Source: Pseudomonas anguilliseptica (GTDB taxonomy: Bacteria; Pseudomonadota; Gammaproteobacteria; Pseudomonadales; Pseudomonadaceae). Taken from it: DNA of 64,000 nucleotides. Position numbers and translations under genes: made by a program. Where the stretch lies: assembly GCF_900105355.1 (NCBI RefSeq), contig NZ_FNSC01000001.1, forward strand, positions 496,001 to 560,000, written 5' to 3'. Below, piece by piece: positions 45,779 through 55,414 of the stretch (position 1 is its first letter; every line of letters starts with the position of its first letter). The notes beneath the pieces were generated by a model that ran no database searches, was not told the DNA's origin, and saw nothing but the letters and a program-made list of their open reading frames with translations.

Positions 45779-46599
45779 ACCGCGACACCCGCGACCCGGC
45801 CGCCCTACCCCGCCTGCTGCTCACCCTGCTGGCGCTGGCGCTGCTGTGGCCGGGTATCCAGCTCAGCGAGCTGAATCTGGGCGTGCTGTTGCAAGCTGAC
45901 AGCCAGAGCGAGATGGGCCGCTTCGTCGCCGCCTTCTGGCCGCCAACCCATGGCACGGACTTTCTGCAGTTACTGCTCGACGCCACCCTGCAGACCCTAG
46001 CCATCGCCACCGCCGGCATGGCCCTGGCGCTGCTACTGGCTATACCAGCCAGTCTGCTGGCCAGCCGCGCTCTTTCGCTGTCCGCCGCGTCCTGTGGTGG
46101 TCGGCCGAAGCCACTGGCGCAACTGCTGCGTTGGCCGGTGCGCGGCCTGCTGATCTTCCTGCGCAGCGTGCCGGAAATCGTCTGGGCGCTGCTGTTCGTC
46201 CGCGCCGTCGGCCTCGGCCCCACCGCCGGAGTACTGGCGATCGCCATTACCTACAGCGGCATGCTCGGCAAGGTCTATGCGGAAATCTTCGAGTCGGTCG
46301 ACCAGCGCCCGGCCCACGCCCTGCTCCAGGCCGGCAGCAGCCGGCTGGCGGCGTTCGCCTACGGCATCCTGCCAAATGCCGCGGCCGAGCTGACCTCCTA
46401 CACGGTGTACCGCTGGGAATGCGCGATCCGCGCCTCGGTGGTGATGGGCTTCGTCGGCGCCGGCGGCCTGGGCCAGCAGATCGACCTGTCGCTGCGCATG
46501 TTCGCCGGCGGTGAGGTGGCCAGCATGCTGCTGACCTTCCTCCTCCTGGTGCTGCTGGCCGACCAGCTCAGCCGCCTGCTGCGCGGGAGGCTGGCATGA
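45772..46599 (+). CDS. Putative selenate ABC transporter, permease 1 (PhnE-like)
   Basis: A 275-residue inner-membrane permease with about six hydrophobic segments and the BPD transport domain. The EAA-like loop is [55 protein letters not shown]. It overlaps the ATPase gene by 7 nt and the second permease by 4 nt, so the four genes form one operon. Confidence 0.9.
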   Translation: MLNRDTRDPAALPRLLLTLLALALLWPGIQLSELNLGVLLQADSQSEMGRFVAAFWPPTHGTDFLQLLLDATLQTLAIATAGMALALLLAIPASLLASRALSLSAASCGGRPKPLAQLLRWPVRGLLIFLRSVPEIVWALLFVRAVGLGPTAGVLAIAITYSGMLGKVYAEIFESVDQRPAHALLQAGSSRLAAFAYGILPNAAAELTSYTVYRWECAIRASVVMGFVGAGGLGQQIDLSLRMFAGGEVASMLLTFLLLVLLADQLSRLLRGRLA

Positions 46600-47363
46600 G
46601 CCGGCTGATCAACCTGGTGCTGCTGCTCGGCATCGGTGCGGCGGTGGTCGCCTCGTTCGTCTACCTGGGCATCGACCTGGGCGCCCTGACCGGCGGCGAC
46701 AGCCTGGGCCAGATGGCCGGCTACGTGCGGCGTTTTCTCAGCCCCGACCTGAGCGCCGAGCACCTGGCGGCCATCTGCCGTGGCGCTCTGGAAACCCTGG
46801 CCATGTCAGCCATCGGCACCTTGCTGGCGGCAGTGTTCGGCCTGTTGCTGGCCTTGCCCGCCGCCGGACGTTTCGGCTGGCCGCTGCAGAGCGCCGCGCG
46901 CTTGCTGCTGAATGCCCTGCGGGCGACTCCCGAACTGGTCTGGGCCGCGCTGATGGTGCTGGCCGCAGGGCTGGGGCCGAATGCCGGCACCCTGGCCCTG
47001 GCCCTGCATACCGCCGGGGTACTCGGCCGGCTGTTTGCCGAAGCGCTGGAAAACACCCCCACAGCACCCGCCGAAGCCATTCGCCTGCAGGGCGGCAGTC
47101 AGGTCGCGGCGTTCTGCTACGGCACCCTGCCCAACCTGTGGCCGCAACTGTTGGCCTACTGCCTGTACCGCTGGGAAAACAATATTCGCATGGCCAGCGT
47201 GCTCGGTTTCGTCGGCGCCGGCGGCCTGGGGCAGATGCTCTATGTCAGCCTCAGCCTGTTTCAGGAAGCCCAAGCCAGTACGGTGATAATCGCCATGTTG
47301 CTGCTGGTATTGGGTGTCGATGCGCTGAGCAGCTGGAGTCGACAGCGCTGGATTCGCGCCTGA
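46596..47363 (+). CDS. Putative selenate ABC transporter, permease 2 (PhnE-like)
   Basis: A 255-residue permease paralogous to the preceding one. The EAA-like loop [54 protein letters not shown] is conserved between the two. Two separate permease genes suggest a heterodimeric channel. It is the last gene of the operon; a perfect 10-bp hairpin follows 33 nt downstream. Confidence 0.9.
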   Translation: MSRLINLVLLLGIGAAVVASFVYLGIDLGALTGGDSLGQMAGYVRRFLSPDLSAEHLAAICRGALETLAMSAIGTLLAAVFGLLLALPAAGRFGWPLQSAARLLLNALRATPELVWAALMVLAAGLGPNAGTLALALHTAGVLGRLFAEALENTPTAPAEAIRLQGGSQVAAFCYGTLPNLWPQLLAYCLYRWENNIRMASVLGFVGAGGLGQMLYVSLSLFQEAQASTVIIAMLLLVLGVDALSSWSRQRWIRA

Positions 47364-47396
47364 TTTCGAGTGGGGAGTATGGCGGGCGGCCGATGT

Positions 47397-47421
47397 GGAA
47401 CGGAGCGGGTAGCTCCGTTCC
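47397..47421. terminator. Perfect hairpin after the transporter operon
   Basis: GGAACGGAGC and GCTCCGTTCC form a 10-bp stem with loop GGGTA. No T-run follows; it may stop transcription weakly or protect the mRNA 3' end. Confidence 0.55.
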
Positions 47422-47535
47422 TGCGCCGCCGGGTAGGCGAGCGCAGCGCATCGAAATGCCAGAGGGGAAGAAACTCATCGTACCGGGTGGGTAACCCTCC
47501 GTTGCTGGATGTACGACGGGCGCTGCAGTGCAGCA

Positions 47536-47560
47536 CCAGGCACCTGGGCAAGGTGCCTGG
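47536..47560. terminator. Perfect hairpin after putA (convergent side)
   Basis: CCAGGCACCT and AGGTGCCTGG form a 10-bp stem with loop GGGCA, the same architecture as the hairpin at 47397. It lies 69 nt past the putA stop on the minus strand. No T-run is present. Confidence 0.55.
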
Positions 47561-47628
47561 GGGTGGAGCCGGTGTTGCCAACCACCCCGGCCGGCGAACC
47601 AGTCGAAGTGGGATGCTCGTAGAACCTG

Positions 47629-50600
47629 TCAGCCGATGGTCATCAGGCTGGCGTTGCCGCCCGCTGCGGCGGTGTTGATGCTCAGGGCGTGCTCGATCAG
47701 CAGACGCTCCAGCGGAATGTCCGCCTCGCCTTTGTGCAGACCATGCACACCGATGATTGCGCCAGGACGCTGAGCCGCCAATTGGCAGACTTCGCGCAGC
47801 TGATCGGAGTCACCGTGATGCAGGATGGCGTCGAACGTAGTGTCGCTTTCGCTCCACTGGCTAAGCACGGTGATGCGTTGCTGCACGGCCTTGGGCAGCG
47901 CGGCAAACAGCTCGCGGCTCAGCTCGCCTTCCTGCCACAGCACCTGGCAACCCACGGCCAAAGCCGCTGCCAACTGCACCAGCAGATCACTGCGCTCATC
48001 CGCCAGACACAGCACATGCTCACGCGGCAGCAGGCTGTAGCTGTTGCGCTCACCGGTTGGGCCGTTGAGCATCTGCACGGTGCCGCTCTGCGCCAGCTCG
48101 ACATACTGCGCGCTTAGTGCGCTCAGGCTCGGCTCATGCTTGGCCGCCCAGTCTTGCAGGGCCTTGATCACTTTGGCCTGCTCCGCCGGACGCTGGATTT
48201 CGCCACTTTCCTGCTGCAGCTGCTTGGCCACTGCGTCCTGCGGACGGGTCGCCAGCAGGCGATACATATACAGCGGGCCACCGGCTTTCGGGCCGGTACC
48301 GGACAGGCCTTCGCCGCCGAACGGCTGCACGCCAACCACCGCACCGACCATATTGCGGTTCACATACAGGTTGCCGACCTTGGCGGTGTTAACCACCTGG
48401 GCGATGGTTTCGTCGATGCGCGTGTGCACACCGAGGGTCAGGCCGTAACCGCTGTCGTTGATCTGCTGCAGCAACTTGCCCAGGTCAGCACGCGGGTAGC
48501 GCACTACGTGCAGCACCGGGCCGAAAATCTCGCGCTGCATCTCATCGAAGCTGTCCAGTTCAATCAACGTCGGCAGCACAAAAGTGCCACGTTTGATGTC
48601 GTCACCCACGGCACGGGCAGTCTGGAATACCTTGCGACCCTTCTCGCGCATCTTCTCGATGTGCTGGTCGATATTGCCCTTGGCTTCCGCGTCGATCACC
48701 GGGCCGATGTCGGTGCTCAAACGCTCCGGGTTGCCCAGGCTGTATTCGGCCATGGCGCCCTTGAGCATGTTGATCACCCGATCCGCCACGTCTTCCTGCA
48801 CGCACAGTACGCGCAGGGCCGAGCAACGCTGGCCGGCGCTGTCGAAGGCCGAAGCCACCACATCGACCACCACCTGCTCGGTCAACGCCGAGGAGTCGAC
48901 GATCATGCTGTTGAGGCCGCCGGTTTCGGCGATCAGCGGGATGGTGCGGCCCTGGGCATCCAGGCGACCGGCGAGGTTGCGCTGGATGATGCCGGCCACT
49001 TCGGTGGAGCCGGTGAACATCACACCACGCACCCGCTCATTGCCGATCAGGCCGGCTCCGACGGTTTCGCCACGACCGGGCAGCAGTTGCACAGCACCGC
49101 TCGGTACACCGGCATCCAGCAGAATGCGCACGGCTTGCGCAGCGATCAGCGGAGTCTGCTCGGCCGGCTTGGCCAACACGGTGTTACCGGCAGCCAGCGC
49201 GGCGGCAACCTGACCACTGAAGATCGCCAGCGGGAAGTTCCACGGGCTGATGCACACCACCGGGCCCAGCGGGCGATGGCTGTCATTGCTGAAATGATTG
49301 CGCGCCTGCGCCGCGTAGTAGCGCAGGAAGTCCACTGCCTCACGCACTTCGGCAATGGCGTTGGCGAAGGTCTTGCCGGATTCACGCACCAGCAGACCCA
49401 TCAGCTGCTGCATTTCCGCTTCCATCTGGTCGGCGGCGCGATCCAGCACGGCGGCGCGTTCGGCCGGCAGGGTCGACTGCCAGATCTGCCCGCTGGACAC
49501 CGCACAAAGCACGGCGTTGCGCACATCCTGCTCGCTGGCCTCATGCACATGGCCAACGATGTCGCGGTGATCCGCCGGGTTGCGTACCGGCTGCGCTTCG
49601 CTCAGCTCAGGGGTGTCGCAGCCGAGCAGCGGCATGGCCTTGTAAGCGCTGTTGGTGCTGCTCAGCAGCGCCGAAGACAGCGAACCCAGGCGGTGTTCGT
49701 TGGCCAGGTCGATGCCTTCGGAGTTGACCCGTGCCTCGCCATACAGGGCGCGCGGCAGAGCAATACGCGGGTGCGGCAGACCGAGGCCGCCTTCCTGGGT
49801 GGCCATCTGCTCGATCTGCTGCACGGGGTCGAGCACCAGATCCTTGATCGAGATGCTGTGGTCGGCGATGCGGTTGACGAACGAGGTGTTCGCGCCGTTT
49901 TCCAGCAGACGACGCACCAGGTAAGCCAGCAGGGTTTCATGGCTGCCCACCGGTGCGTAGATGCGGCACGGACGGTTCAGCTTGCCATCGGCGACCTTGC
50001 CCACCACCTGCTCGTACAGCGGCTCACCCATGCCGTGCAAGCACTGGAACTCGTACTGACCGGGGTAGTAGTTCTGCCCAGCCAGCTGGTAAATGGCCGA
50101 CAGCGAGTGGGCGTTGTGCGTGGCGAACTGCGGGTAGATCGCCTCCGGCACGGACAGCAGCTTGCGCGCGCAGGCGATGTAGGAAATATCGGTGTACGGC
50201 TTACGGGTGTAGACCGGGTAGCCTTCCAGGCCTTCGACCTGGGCGCGCTTGATCTCGCTGTCCCAGTAGGCGCCTTTTACCAGGCGAATCATCAGACGGT
50301 GACGGCTGCGCTTGGCCAGGTCGATGACGTAGTCGATTACATATGGGCAGCGCTTCTGGTAGGCCTGAATGACAAAGCCGATACCGTTCCAGCCGGTCAG
50401 GGCCGGGTCGAAGCACAGACGCTCCAGCAGATCGAGGGAGATTTCCAGACGGTCGGCTTCTTCGGCATCGATGTTCAGGCCGATGTCGTACTGCTTGGCC
50501 AGCTTGGTCAGGCTCAGCAGGATCGGGTACAGCTCGTCCATCACCCGCTCGTACTGGGCGCGGCTGTAGCGCGGATGCAGGGCGGAGAGCTTGATCGAAA

Positions 50601-51570
50601 TACCCGGACCTTCGTAGATGCCACGGCCGTGCGAGGCCTTGCCGATGGCATGGATGGCCTGCTCGTAGGATGCCAGGTAACGCTTGGCGTCTTCATCGGT
50701 CAGCGCGGCTTCACCGAGCATGTCGTAGGAGTAACGGAAGCCTTTGCTTTCCATATTGGTGGCATTGGCCAGGGCTTCGGCGATGGTCTCGCCGGTGACA
50801 AACTGCTCACCCATCAGACGCATGGACATGTCCACGCCCTTGCGGATCAGCGGCTCGCCGCCCTTGCCGATAATGCGGTTGAGCGAAGTCACCAGACCGG
50901 CTTCGTTGTGCGTGGCCACCAGTTTGCCGGTGATCAACAGGCCCCAGGAGGCGGCGTTGACGAACATCGACGGGCTGTTACCCAGGTGCTGGCTCCAGTT
51001 GCCGTTGCTGATCTTGTCGCGGATCAGTGCGTCACGGGTGGCCTTGTCCGGGATACGCAGCAGCGCTTCGGCCAGGCACATCAGCGCCACACCTTCCTGC
51101 GAGGACAGCGAGAACTCCTGCAGCAAACCCTGCACCAGGCCCTGACGGCCGCCAGCGTTCTTCTGGTTGCGCAGCTTCTCGGCAATGCCCATGGCCAGCT
51201 TGTTGCTCGCCTCGGCCATATCCTTGGGCAGACGCGCCTGCTCCAGCAGCATCGGCACCGCTTCGGTTTCCGGACGACGATAAGCACCAGTAATCGCCGC
51301 ACGCAGCACCGATTGCGGAAGGATGCTTTCGGCGAAGTCGAGGAACACCTGCAGGCCTTGCTCGGTCAGGTTTTCCACCACCTCTTCGCCCGCCACAGCG
51401 GCCAGGCCGGAGTGCTCGGCCGGGGTCAGACCACCCTCGATCTGCTCCAGGTAATTGAAGATCGCCTGCTTGATCAGCCAGTGCGGCGTGCGGTCAATCG
51501 ACTGCGCAGCCTGCTTGAGGCGATCACGGGTTGCATCATCGAGCTTTACGCCAAGGGTAGTGGTGGCCAT
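47629..51570 (-). CDS. putA: Trifunctional PutA: RHH repressor, proline dehydrogenase, P5C dehydrogenase
   Basis: A 1313-residue protein, normal for trifunctional PutA. Residues 1-47 form a ribbon-helix-helix DNA-binding domain (TTTLGVKLDDATRDRLKQAAQSIDRTPHWLIKQAIFNYLEQ). The FAD proline dehydrogenase barrel follows (about 260-560; LVKGAYWDSEIKRAQ, REEE-type ends). The aldehyde dehydrogenase covers about 640-1110, with the glutamate in IAETGGLNSMI and the cysteine in DSAGQRCSALRV. A C-terminal conserved domain follows. It oxidises proline to glutamate at the membrane and represses put genes when proline is low. putP is not adjacent. Confidence 0.97.
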   Translation of the reverse strand: MATTTLGVKLDDATRDRLKQAAQSIDRTPHWLIKQAIFNYLEQIEGGLTPAEHSGLAAVAGEEVVENLTEQGLQVFLDFAESILPQSVLRAAITGAYRRPETEAVPMLLEQARLPKDMAEASNKLAMGIAEKLRNQKNAGGRQGLVQGLLQEFSLSSQEGVALMCLAEALLRIPDKATRDALIRDKISNGNWSQHLGNSPSMFVNAASWGLLITGKLVATHNEAGLVTSLNRIIGKGGEPLIRKGVDMSMRLMGEQFVTGETIAEALANATNMESKGFRYSYDMLGEAALTDEDAKRYLASYEQAIHAIGKASHGRGIYEGPGISIKLSALHPRYSRAQYERVMDELYPILLSLTKLAKQYDIGLNIDAEEADRLEISLDLLERLCFDPALTGWNGIGFVIQAYQKRCPYVIDYVIDLAKRSRHRLMIRLVKGAYWDSEIKRAQVEGLEGYPVYTRKPYTDISYIACARKLLSVPEAIYPQFATHNAHSLSAIYQLAGQNYYPGQYEFQCLHGMGEPLYEQVVGKVADGKLNRPCRIYAPVGSHETLLAYLVRRLLENGANTSFVNRIADHSISIKDLVLDPVQQIEQMATQEGGLGLPHPRIALPRALYGEARVNSEGIDLANEHRLGSLSSALLSSTNSAYKAMPLLGCDTPELSEAQPVRNPADHRDIVGHVHEASEQDVRNAVLCAVSSGQIWQSTLPAERAAVLDRAADQMEAEMQQLMGLLVRESGKTFANAIAEVREAVDFLRYYAAQARNHFSNDSHRPLGPVVCISPWNFPLAIFSGQVAAALAAGNTVLAKPAEQTPLIAAQAVRILLDAGVPSGAVQLLPGRGETVGAGLIGNERVRGVMFTGSTEVAGIIQRNLAGRLDAQGRTIPLIAETGGLNSMIVDSSALTEQVVVDVVASAFDSAGQRCSALRVLCVQEDVADRVINMLKGAMAEYSLGNPERLSTDIGPVIDAEAKGNIDQHIEKMREKGRKVFQTARAVGDDIKRGTFVLPTLIELDSFDEMQREIFGPVLHVVRYPRADLGKLLQQINDSGYGLTLGVHTRIDETIAQVVNTAKVGNLYVNRNMVGAVVGVQPFGGEGLSGTGPKAGGPLYMYRLLATRPQDAVAKQLQQESGEIQRPAEQAKVIKALQDWAAKHEPSLSALSAQYVELAQSGTVQMLNGPTGERNSYSLLPREHVLCLADERSDLLVQLAAALAVGCQVLWQEGELSRELFAALPKAVQQRITVLSQWSESDTTFDAILHHGDSDQLREVCQLAAQRPGAIIGVHGLHKGEADIPLERLLIEHALSINTAAAGGNASLMTIG

Positions 51571-52133
51571 TGGTTTGTCCTGTTATGAGCTGGAGCACGG
51601 CAACTAAGCGCCGGGAGCAATTTCTGACGTCGCCCGCAACGGCCCCGATGGGGTGGCCGCCATGGGTCGCGGGGCACAAAAATCTGGCGAGAGATTAAAC
51701 CTCAGAAGGCGCAAGGTGCAACTAGGTGCAACTAGGTGCAACCAAACAAATCCAAGGTCACCCATGCCATCTAACAGCCCGTAATTCGGCTATCTATTCA
51801 CGCAAACCCAGTACTGGCAAGGCTCTAGCAAAAAGCACCTGCCGCACCAGAAAAACGCCCGTTTTAAAAAACCGCAGAGCATCCGACGACAGGTACAACC
51901 CAAACGCACACAAGGTTGCACTATGGCTTTTATTCACGCCTTAACTGAGCAAAGCACAACAGGCCACTGTCCGCGCAGTGGCCGACGGAGTGCACAGACA
52001 GTCAGCGCAACCGGGCACTAGGCGATAAACAGATAGAGCACAGAGCCCGACGGCAGGACTCAGGCGACGGAGCGGATAGCCGGGCGACACAATGTCGCGC
52101 TAAGCTCAAGACAGGATTCACAAGGAGATGACC
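51571..52133. other. Intergenic region upstream of putA
   Basis: About 560 bases with no supported gene. They should contain the putA promoter and PutA/other regulator sites. A short tandem repeat is present at 51714-51741. Frames in this stretch lack ribosome-binding sites and recognisable sequence. Confidence 0.5.
51712..51741. repeat. 10-bp tandem repeat upstream of putA
   Basis: The unit AGGTGCAACT is repeated nearly three times in a row, about 145-170 bp upstream of the putA start. A period of 10 bp equals one helical turn, so a protein could bind successive units on the same face of the DNA. Confidence 0.6.
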
Positions 52134-52421
52134 ATGACTGCCAAGGAAGCGCAATTGACCGAGTTGCTCAGCTTGTCCACGCGCACCCTCACCCACCTGA
52201 CAGCCGCAATCACCGCCATGTCGTTTGAACTGCTCAACACCCAGGACAGCGCGGTAAACGCCACCGCGCACAAGATGATCGAGCGAATGCTGGCAATCAA
52301 CAGTGAGCTGGACCAACAGTGGCAGTTGCTCGGTCAGCTGGCCGGCACACAGCCTGAACTCAGCAACTCGCTCGAGCAGGTGGTGCTGCAGAGCCTGGAA
52401 CCGGTAGCTGACGAGCACTGA
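52134..52421 (+). CDS. Small helical protein, unknown
   Basis: A 95-residue, all-helical soluble protein (TAKEAQLTELLSLSTRTLTHLTAAITAMSFELLNTQDSAVNATAHKMIERMLAINSELDQQWQLL). I recognise no domain. Two ATGs compete: the one at 52134 is 5-8 nt after AAGGAG and is preferred over 52128. It stands alone between putA and a porin gene. Confidence 0.65.
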   Translation: MTAKEAQLTELLSLSTRTLTHLTAAITAMSFELLNTQDSAVNATAHKMIERMLAINSELDQQWQLLGQLAGTQPELSNSLEQVVLQSLEPVADEH

Positions 52422-52574
52422 CTTACGCCTGCCTAAACAACCACCGCGCAAGCCGATCAAACGCACCATCAGCACCACGCCGCGACAAAGCTAGCAGGCG
52501 CACCAACTTAAGGCTGAATCTGTCCAACCGGTCAGTTATCAGTGCATACCGCGTATTTACATTCCCCTGGAAAG

Positions 52575-52605
52575 CACTAGAGTGCGCGCCCGCAGCGCTC
52601 TAGTG
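52575..52605. repeat. Short inverted repeat upstream of the Tsx/OmpK-like gene
   Basis: CACTAGAG (52575-52582) and CTCTAGTG (52598-52605) flank a GC-rich 15-nt spacer, 113 bp upstream of the porin start. It could be an operator or a 5' leader hairpin. Confidence 0.4.
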
Positions 52606-52717
52606 GCGGTGCCGTGGCCATATGCAGAACTTGGCCTTGTTCTTGCTCAAGCTCCGACAGCCTGACCACTCAGACAGGTTTAAAACCATAATTCAGCACT
52701 TTGGGGAGCACCACTCG

Positions 52718-53512
52718 ATGAACCGTACTCTTTCCTCTCTGGTCCTGGCGGGCGGGCTGCTGGCGGGCGGCCAGGCCGTAGCGGGCGACCTGCTGCACTG
52801 GCAGAACAACAGCCTGACCTACCTGTACGGCCAGGATTACAAGATCGACCCGGAAATCCAGCAGACCATCACCTTCGAGCACGCCAGCGGCTGGGCTATC
52901 GGCGACCTGTTCTTCTTCGTCGACACCATCAAGTACAACACCGACGCCACCAACGGCGCAGGCGACGGCCACACCTTCTATGGTGAATTCTCCCCGCGCC
53001 TGTCGTTCGGCAAGCTGTTCAACAGCACGCTGGAGTTCGGCCCGATCAAAGACGTGCTGCTGGCCACCACCCATGAATTCGGTGAAGACGATGTCGAGTC
53101 CTACCTGATCGGCCCAGGCTTTGACCTGGCGATCCCCGGCTTCGACTACTTCTCACTGAATTTCTACAACCGCACCACCGATGGCAAGCGCGACGGCGAC
53201 AACGTCTGGCAGATCACCCCGGTGTGGAGCTACACCATCCCGGTGGGCAAATCCGATATCGTGATCGACGGCTTTATGGACTGGGTGGTGGACAACGACA
53301 AGAGCTACCACGCCAACCTGCACTTCAACCCACAGATCAAGTACGACCTGGGCAAGGCCATGAGCTGGGGTGAGAAGCAACTGTATGTCGGCATCGAATA
53401 TGACTACTGGAAGGACAAGTACGGCATCGAAGACAGCGGTTTTGTCAGCGACAACTTCGTCGGCGCGACGGATCAGAACACCGCCAGCCTGCTGGTAAAA
53501 GCACACTTCTGA
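52718..53512 (+). CDS. Tsx/OmpK-like outer membrane channel
   Basis: A 264-residue outer-membrane protein with signal peptide MNRTLSSLVLAGGLLAGGQAVA. The mature part is a beta-barrel with alternating aromatic residues (LLHWQNNSLTYLYGQDY near the start; the end LVKAHF has the terminal phenylalanine needed for BAM insertion). It resembles nucleoside-specific channels of the Tsx/OmpK family. GGGGAG lies upstream of the start at 52718. Substrate is presumed to be nucleosides; this is not shown here. Confidence 0.85.
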   Translation: MNRTLSSLVLAGGLLAGGQAVAGDLLHWQNNSLTYLYGQDYKIDPEIQQTITFEHASGWAIGDLFFFVDTIKYNTDATNGAGDGHTFYGEFSPRLSFGKLFNSTLEFGPIKDVLLATTHEFGEDDVESYLIGPGFDLAIPGFDYFSLNFYNRTTDGKRDGDNVWQITPVWSYTIPVGKSDIVIDGFMDWVVDNDKSYHANLHFNPQIKYDLGKAMSWGEKQLYVGIEYDYWKDKYGIEDSGFVSDNFVGATDQNTASLLVKAHF

Positions 53513-53636
53513 TATTCCGCTGAAAACCCGCCAGCGCCAGTGATTACAGGCTGGCGGGCATCTCCCGCAACACCCTTTCTCGCGCTAACTTGCCCAGCTG
53601 CGGCGTAATTGCCTCAGTATCAGGGTCTTCTACTCT

Positions 53637-54158
53637 GTGATTACTCAGCAGTGGAAACCCAGCACGCCCAACGCCCTTCACCGCACACTTGCCCGCGCGC
53701 TGCTTGCCAGCCTGCTGCTCACCCTGGCTGCGTGCAGCACCCTGACCCCACACGACCCATTGCGCATCGAACTGGTCGGTATCGAACCTCTGCCTGGCGA
53801 AGGCCTGGAAGCGCGCTTCGCGATCAAACTGCGGGTACAGAATCCCAATGACCGAGCCATCGATTTCAACGGCGTGGATCTGGGGTTGCAGGTTAACCAG
53901 CAGCCGCTGCTAAGTGGCGTCAGTGACCAACGTGGGCAAGTGCCACGTTATGGCGAAAGCATTCTGCGCATTCCCGTCAGCCTTTCTGCCTACGCTGCAC
54001 TGCGTCAGGCCTGGGGCATGGCCGGCTACCAGGACGGCCAGGGCCTGCCTTATGAACTACGCGGCAAACTGGCCAACGGTCTGTTCGGCACCTGGCGTTT
54101 CAATGACCGCGGCACGCTGAATTGGCCACAACTGCCAGCGCCCGGTGCAGCGCGATAA
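53637..54158 (+). CDS. LEA type 2 family lipoprotein
   Basis: A 173-residue protein with a lipoprotein signal ending in LLTLAACS and a WHy/LEA-2 domain ([51 protein letters not shown]). Such proteins fold as small beta-sandwiches linked to stress tolerance; the bacterial role is unclear. The start is uncertain: GTG at 53637 is used here and no strong ribosome-binding site is visible. Confidence 0.8.
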   Translation: MITQQWKPSTPNALHRTLARALLASLLLTLAACSTLTPHDPLRIELVGIEPLPGEGLEARFAIKLRVQNPNDRAIDFNGVDLGLQVNQQPLLSGVSDQRGQVPRYGESILRIPVSLSAYAALRQAWGMAGYQDGQGLPYELRGKLANGLFGTWRFNDRGTLNWPQLPAPGAAR

Positions 54159-54208
54159 AACCCTATACAATATGCGGCCTTTTCCTATCGACCTATCAAG
54201 GACCCGCC

Positions 54209-54550
54209 GTGAGCACGTTGCCGCCCTGCCCCAAATGCAATTCCGAGTACACCTACGAAGACGGCGCCCAGCTGGTCTGCCCGGAGTGCGCCCACGAATG
54301 GTCGAGCACTGACGCGAGCGACGCGGCAGATGACGCCAAGGTGATCAAGGATTCGGTGGGCAACGTGCTGCAGGACGGCGACACCGTCACTGTGATCAAG
54401 GACCTGAAAGTCAAAGGCTCATCCCTGGTGGTCAAGGTCGGCACCAAGGTCAAGGGCATCCGCCTGTGCGACGGCGACCACGACATCGACTGCAAAATCG
54501 ACGGCATTGGCGCGATGAAGCTGAAATCCGAGTTCGTGCGCAAAGTCTGA
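54209..54550 (+). CDS. yjdM: YjdM/PhnA family zinc-ribbon protein
   Basis: A 113-residue protein with an N-terminal zinc ribbon ([21 protein letters not shown], two C-x2-C pairs) and a C-terminal YjdM domain ([39 protein letters not shown]). The start is GTG at 54209, after AAGGA; it begins STLPPCPKC, as family members do. Despite the older name PhnA it is not a phosphonate hydrolase by default; its function is poorly known. It ends with a strong terminator. Confidence 0.92.
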   Translation: MSTLPPCPKCNSEYTYEDGAQLVCPECAHEWSSTDASDAADDAKVIKDSVGNVLQDGDTVTVIKDLKVKGSSLVVKVGTKVKGIRLCDGDHDIDCKIDGIGAMKLKSEFVRKV

Positions 54551-54569
54551 GTCAGCCTCTAATAAAAAA

Positions 54570-54597
54570 AGCCCCGGTCAGCTGCCGGGGCTTTTTT
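54570..54597 (+). terminator. Strong rho-independent terminator after yjdM
   Basis: AGCCCCGG and CCGGGGCT form a perfect 8-bp stem with a 6-7-nt loop, preceded by an A-run and followed by six T, so it can work in both directions. Confidence 0.95.
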
Positions 54598-54657
54598 CAT
54601 TAGCTAGCATCAATACAGAGCAAATCGCTCGTTCGAGGCGCCAGCCTGGAGGATCTT

Positions 54658-55380
54658 ATGCGTACTGTTGCGCTGTGTCTGATGTTGCTACTGCCCTGGG
54701 CTGTACAGGCCGAACCATGGAAGGTGGTCGGCGATGAGCAGTTTGCGCCCTACAGTTTTGTCACCATTGATGACGACCAGCCGCGTGGACTGGATGTCGA
54801 GCTGGTGGAGGCGGTGCTGCAGGAAGCCAAGCCCCCTTACAGCCTGCGCCTGTACCCCTGGGAGCGGGTCAAGCGGATGATTGATCGCAGGGAAGTGGCC
54901 ATGGCCTTTGTGTTCGCCGGCACCCCTGAGCGCATGCAACAGTATGAGTTGGTCGGACCGATTCGTACCGGTTCCACGGTCTTTATGACCTCAGACAAAA
55001 TCACCCTCAGCGAGTGGATCGAACTCGATGACCTGTCGCCTTATACCATTGGCCAGGTGCGCGGCTACGCCTACCAATCGGAATTTGATAAGGCGGACCT
55101 GTCACGCGATACCAGCGCGCAGAACCCGCGCCAACTGGTGTCGATGCTGTTGGCCGGGCGTATCAATATGATAGTTGGCGACCGGGCGCAGTTGATGTAC
55201 TTCGTGCGCGAGCAACGCGCCGAGCAAAGCGTGCGCATTCTGCCCAAACCATTGGTGGAAATGCCGCGCTACGTGGCCTTCGCCAAGGGTGATAGCGCCC
55301 GTGCCAAACAGTTCTCGGCTGCGCTAGAGCGTTTAAGACAGGCTGGCACCTTGGACAGCATTCACAAACGCTGGCACTAA
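54658..55380 (+). CDS. Orphan solute-binding protein, SBP_bac_3 type
   Basis: A 240-residue periplasmic protein with a signal peptide (MRTVALCLMLLLPWAVQA). The domain is of the amino-acid-binding type: VVGDEQFAPYSFVTIDDDQPRGLDVELVEAVLQEA at the front, LYPWERVKRMIDRREVAMAFVFAGTPER, and the late LERLRQAGTLDSIHKRWH. No permease or ATPase is adjacent, so it may be a stand-alone sensor-type binding protein. It is about 30% like the protein at 60914 in layout. Confidence 0.85.
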   Translation: MRTVALCLMLLLPWAVQAEPWKVVGDEQFAPYSFVTIDDDQPRGLDVELVEAVLQEAKPPYSLRLYPWERVKRMIDRREVAMAFVFAGTPERMQQYELVGPIRTGSTVFMTSDKITLSEWIELDDLSPYTIGQVRGYAYQSEFDKADLSRDTSAQNPRQLVSMLLAGRINMIVGDRAQLMYFVREQRAEQSVRILPKPLVEMPRYVAFAKGDSARAKQFSAALERLRQAGTLDSIHKRWH

Positions 55381-55414
55381 GCCGCGTCTTGTATCTATTT
55401 GCCTAGGAGCCAGC

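Noticed and set aside
47397..47421. Classical intrinsic terminator with U-tract
   Set aside because: The stem is perfect but no T-run follows on either strand, so it is kept only as a hairpin with uncertain role.
48136..51588. An 1150-codon open frame on the plus strand opposite putA
   Set aside because: It is the mirror frame of a GC-rich gene; the composition (His/Gln/Arg/Gly-rich) has no domain, and PutA on the other strand is unambiguous.
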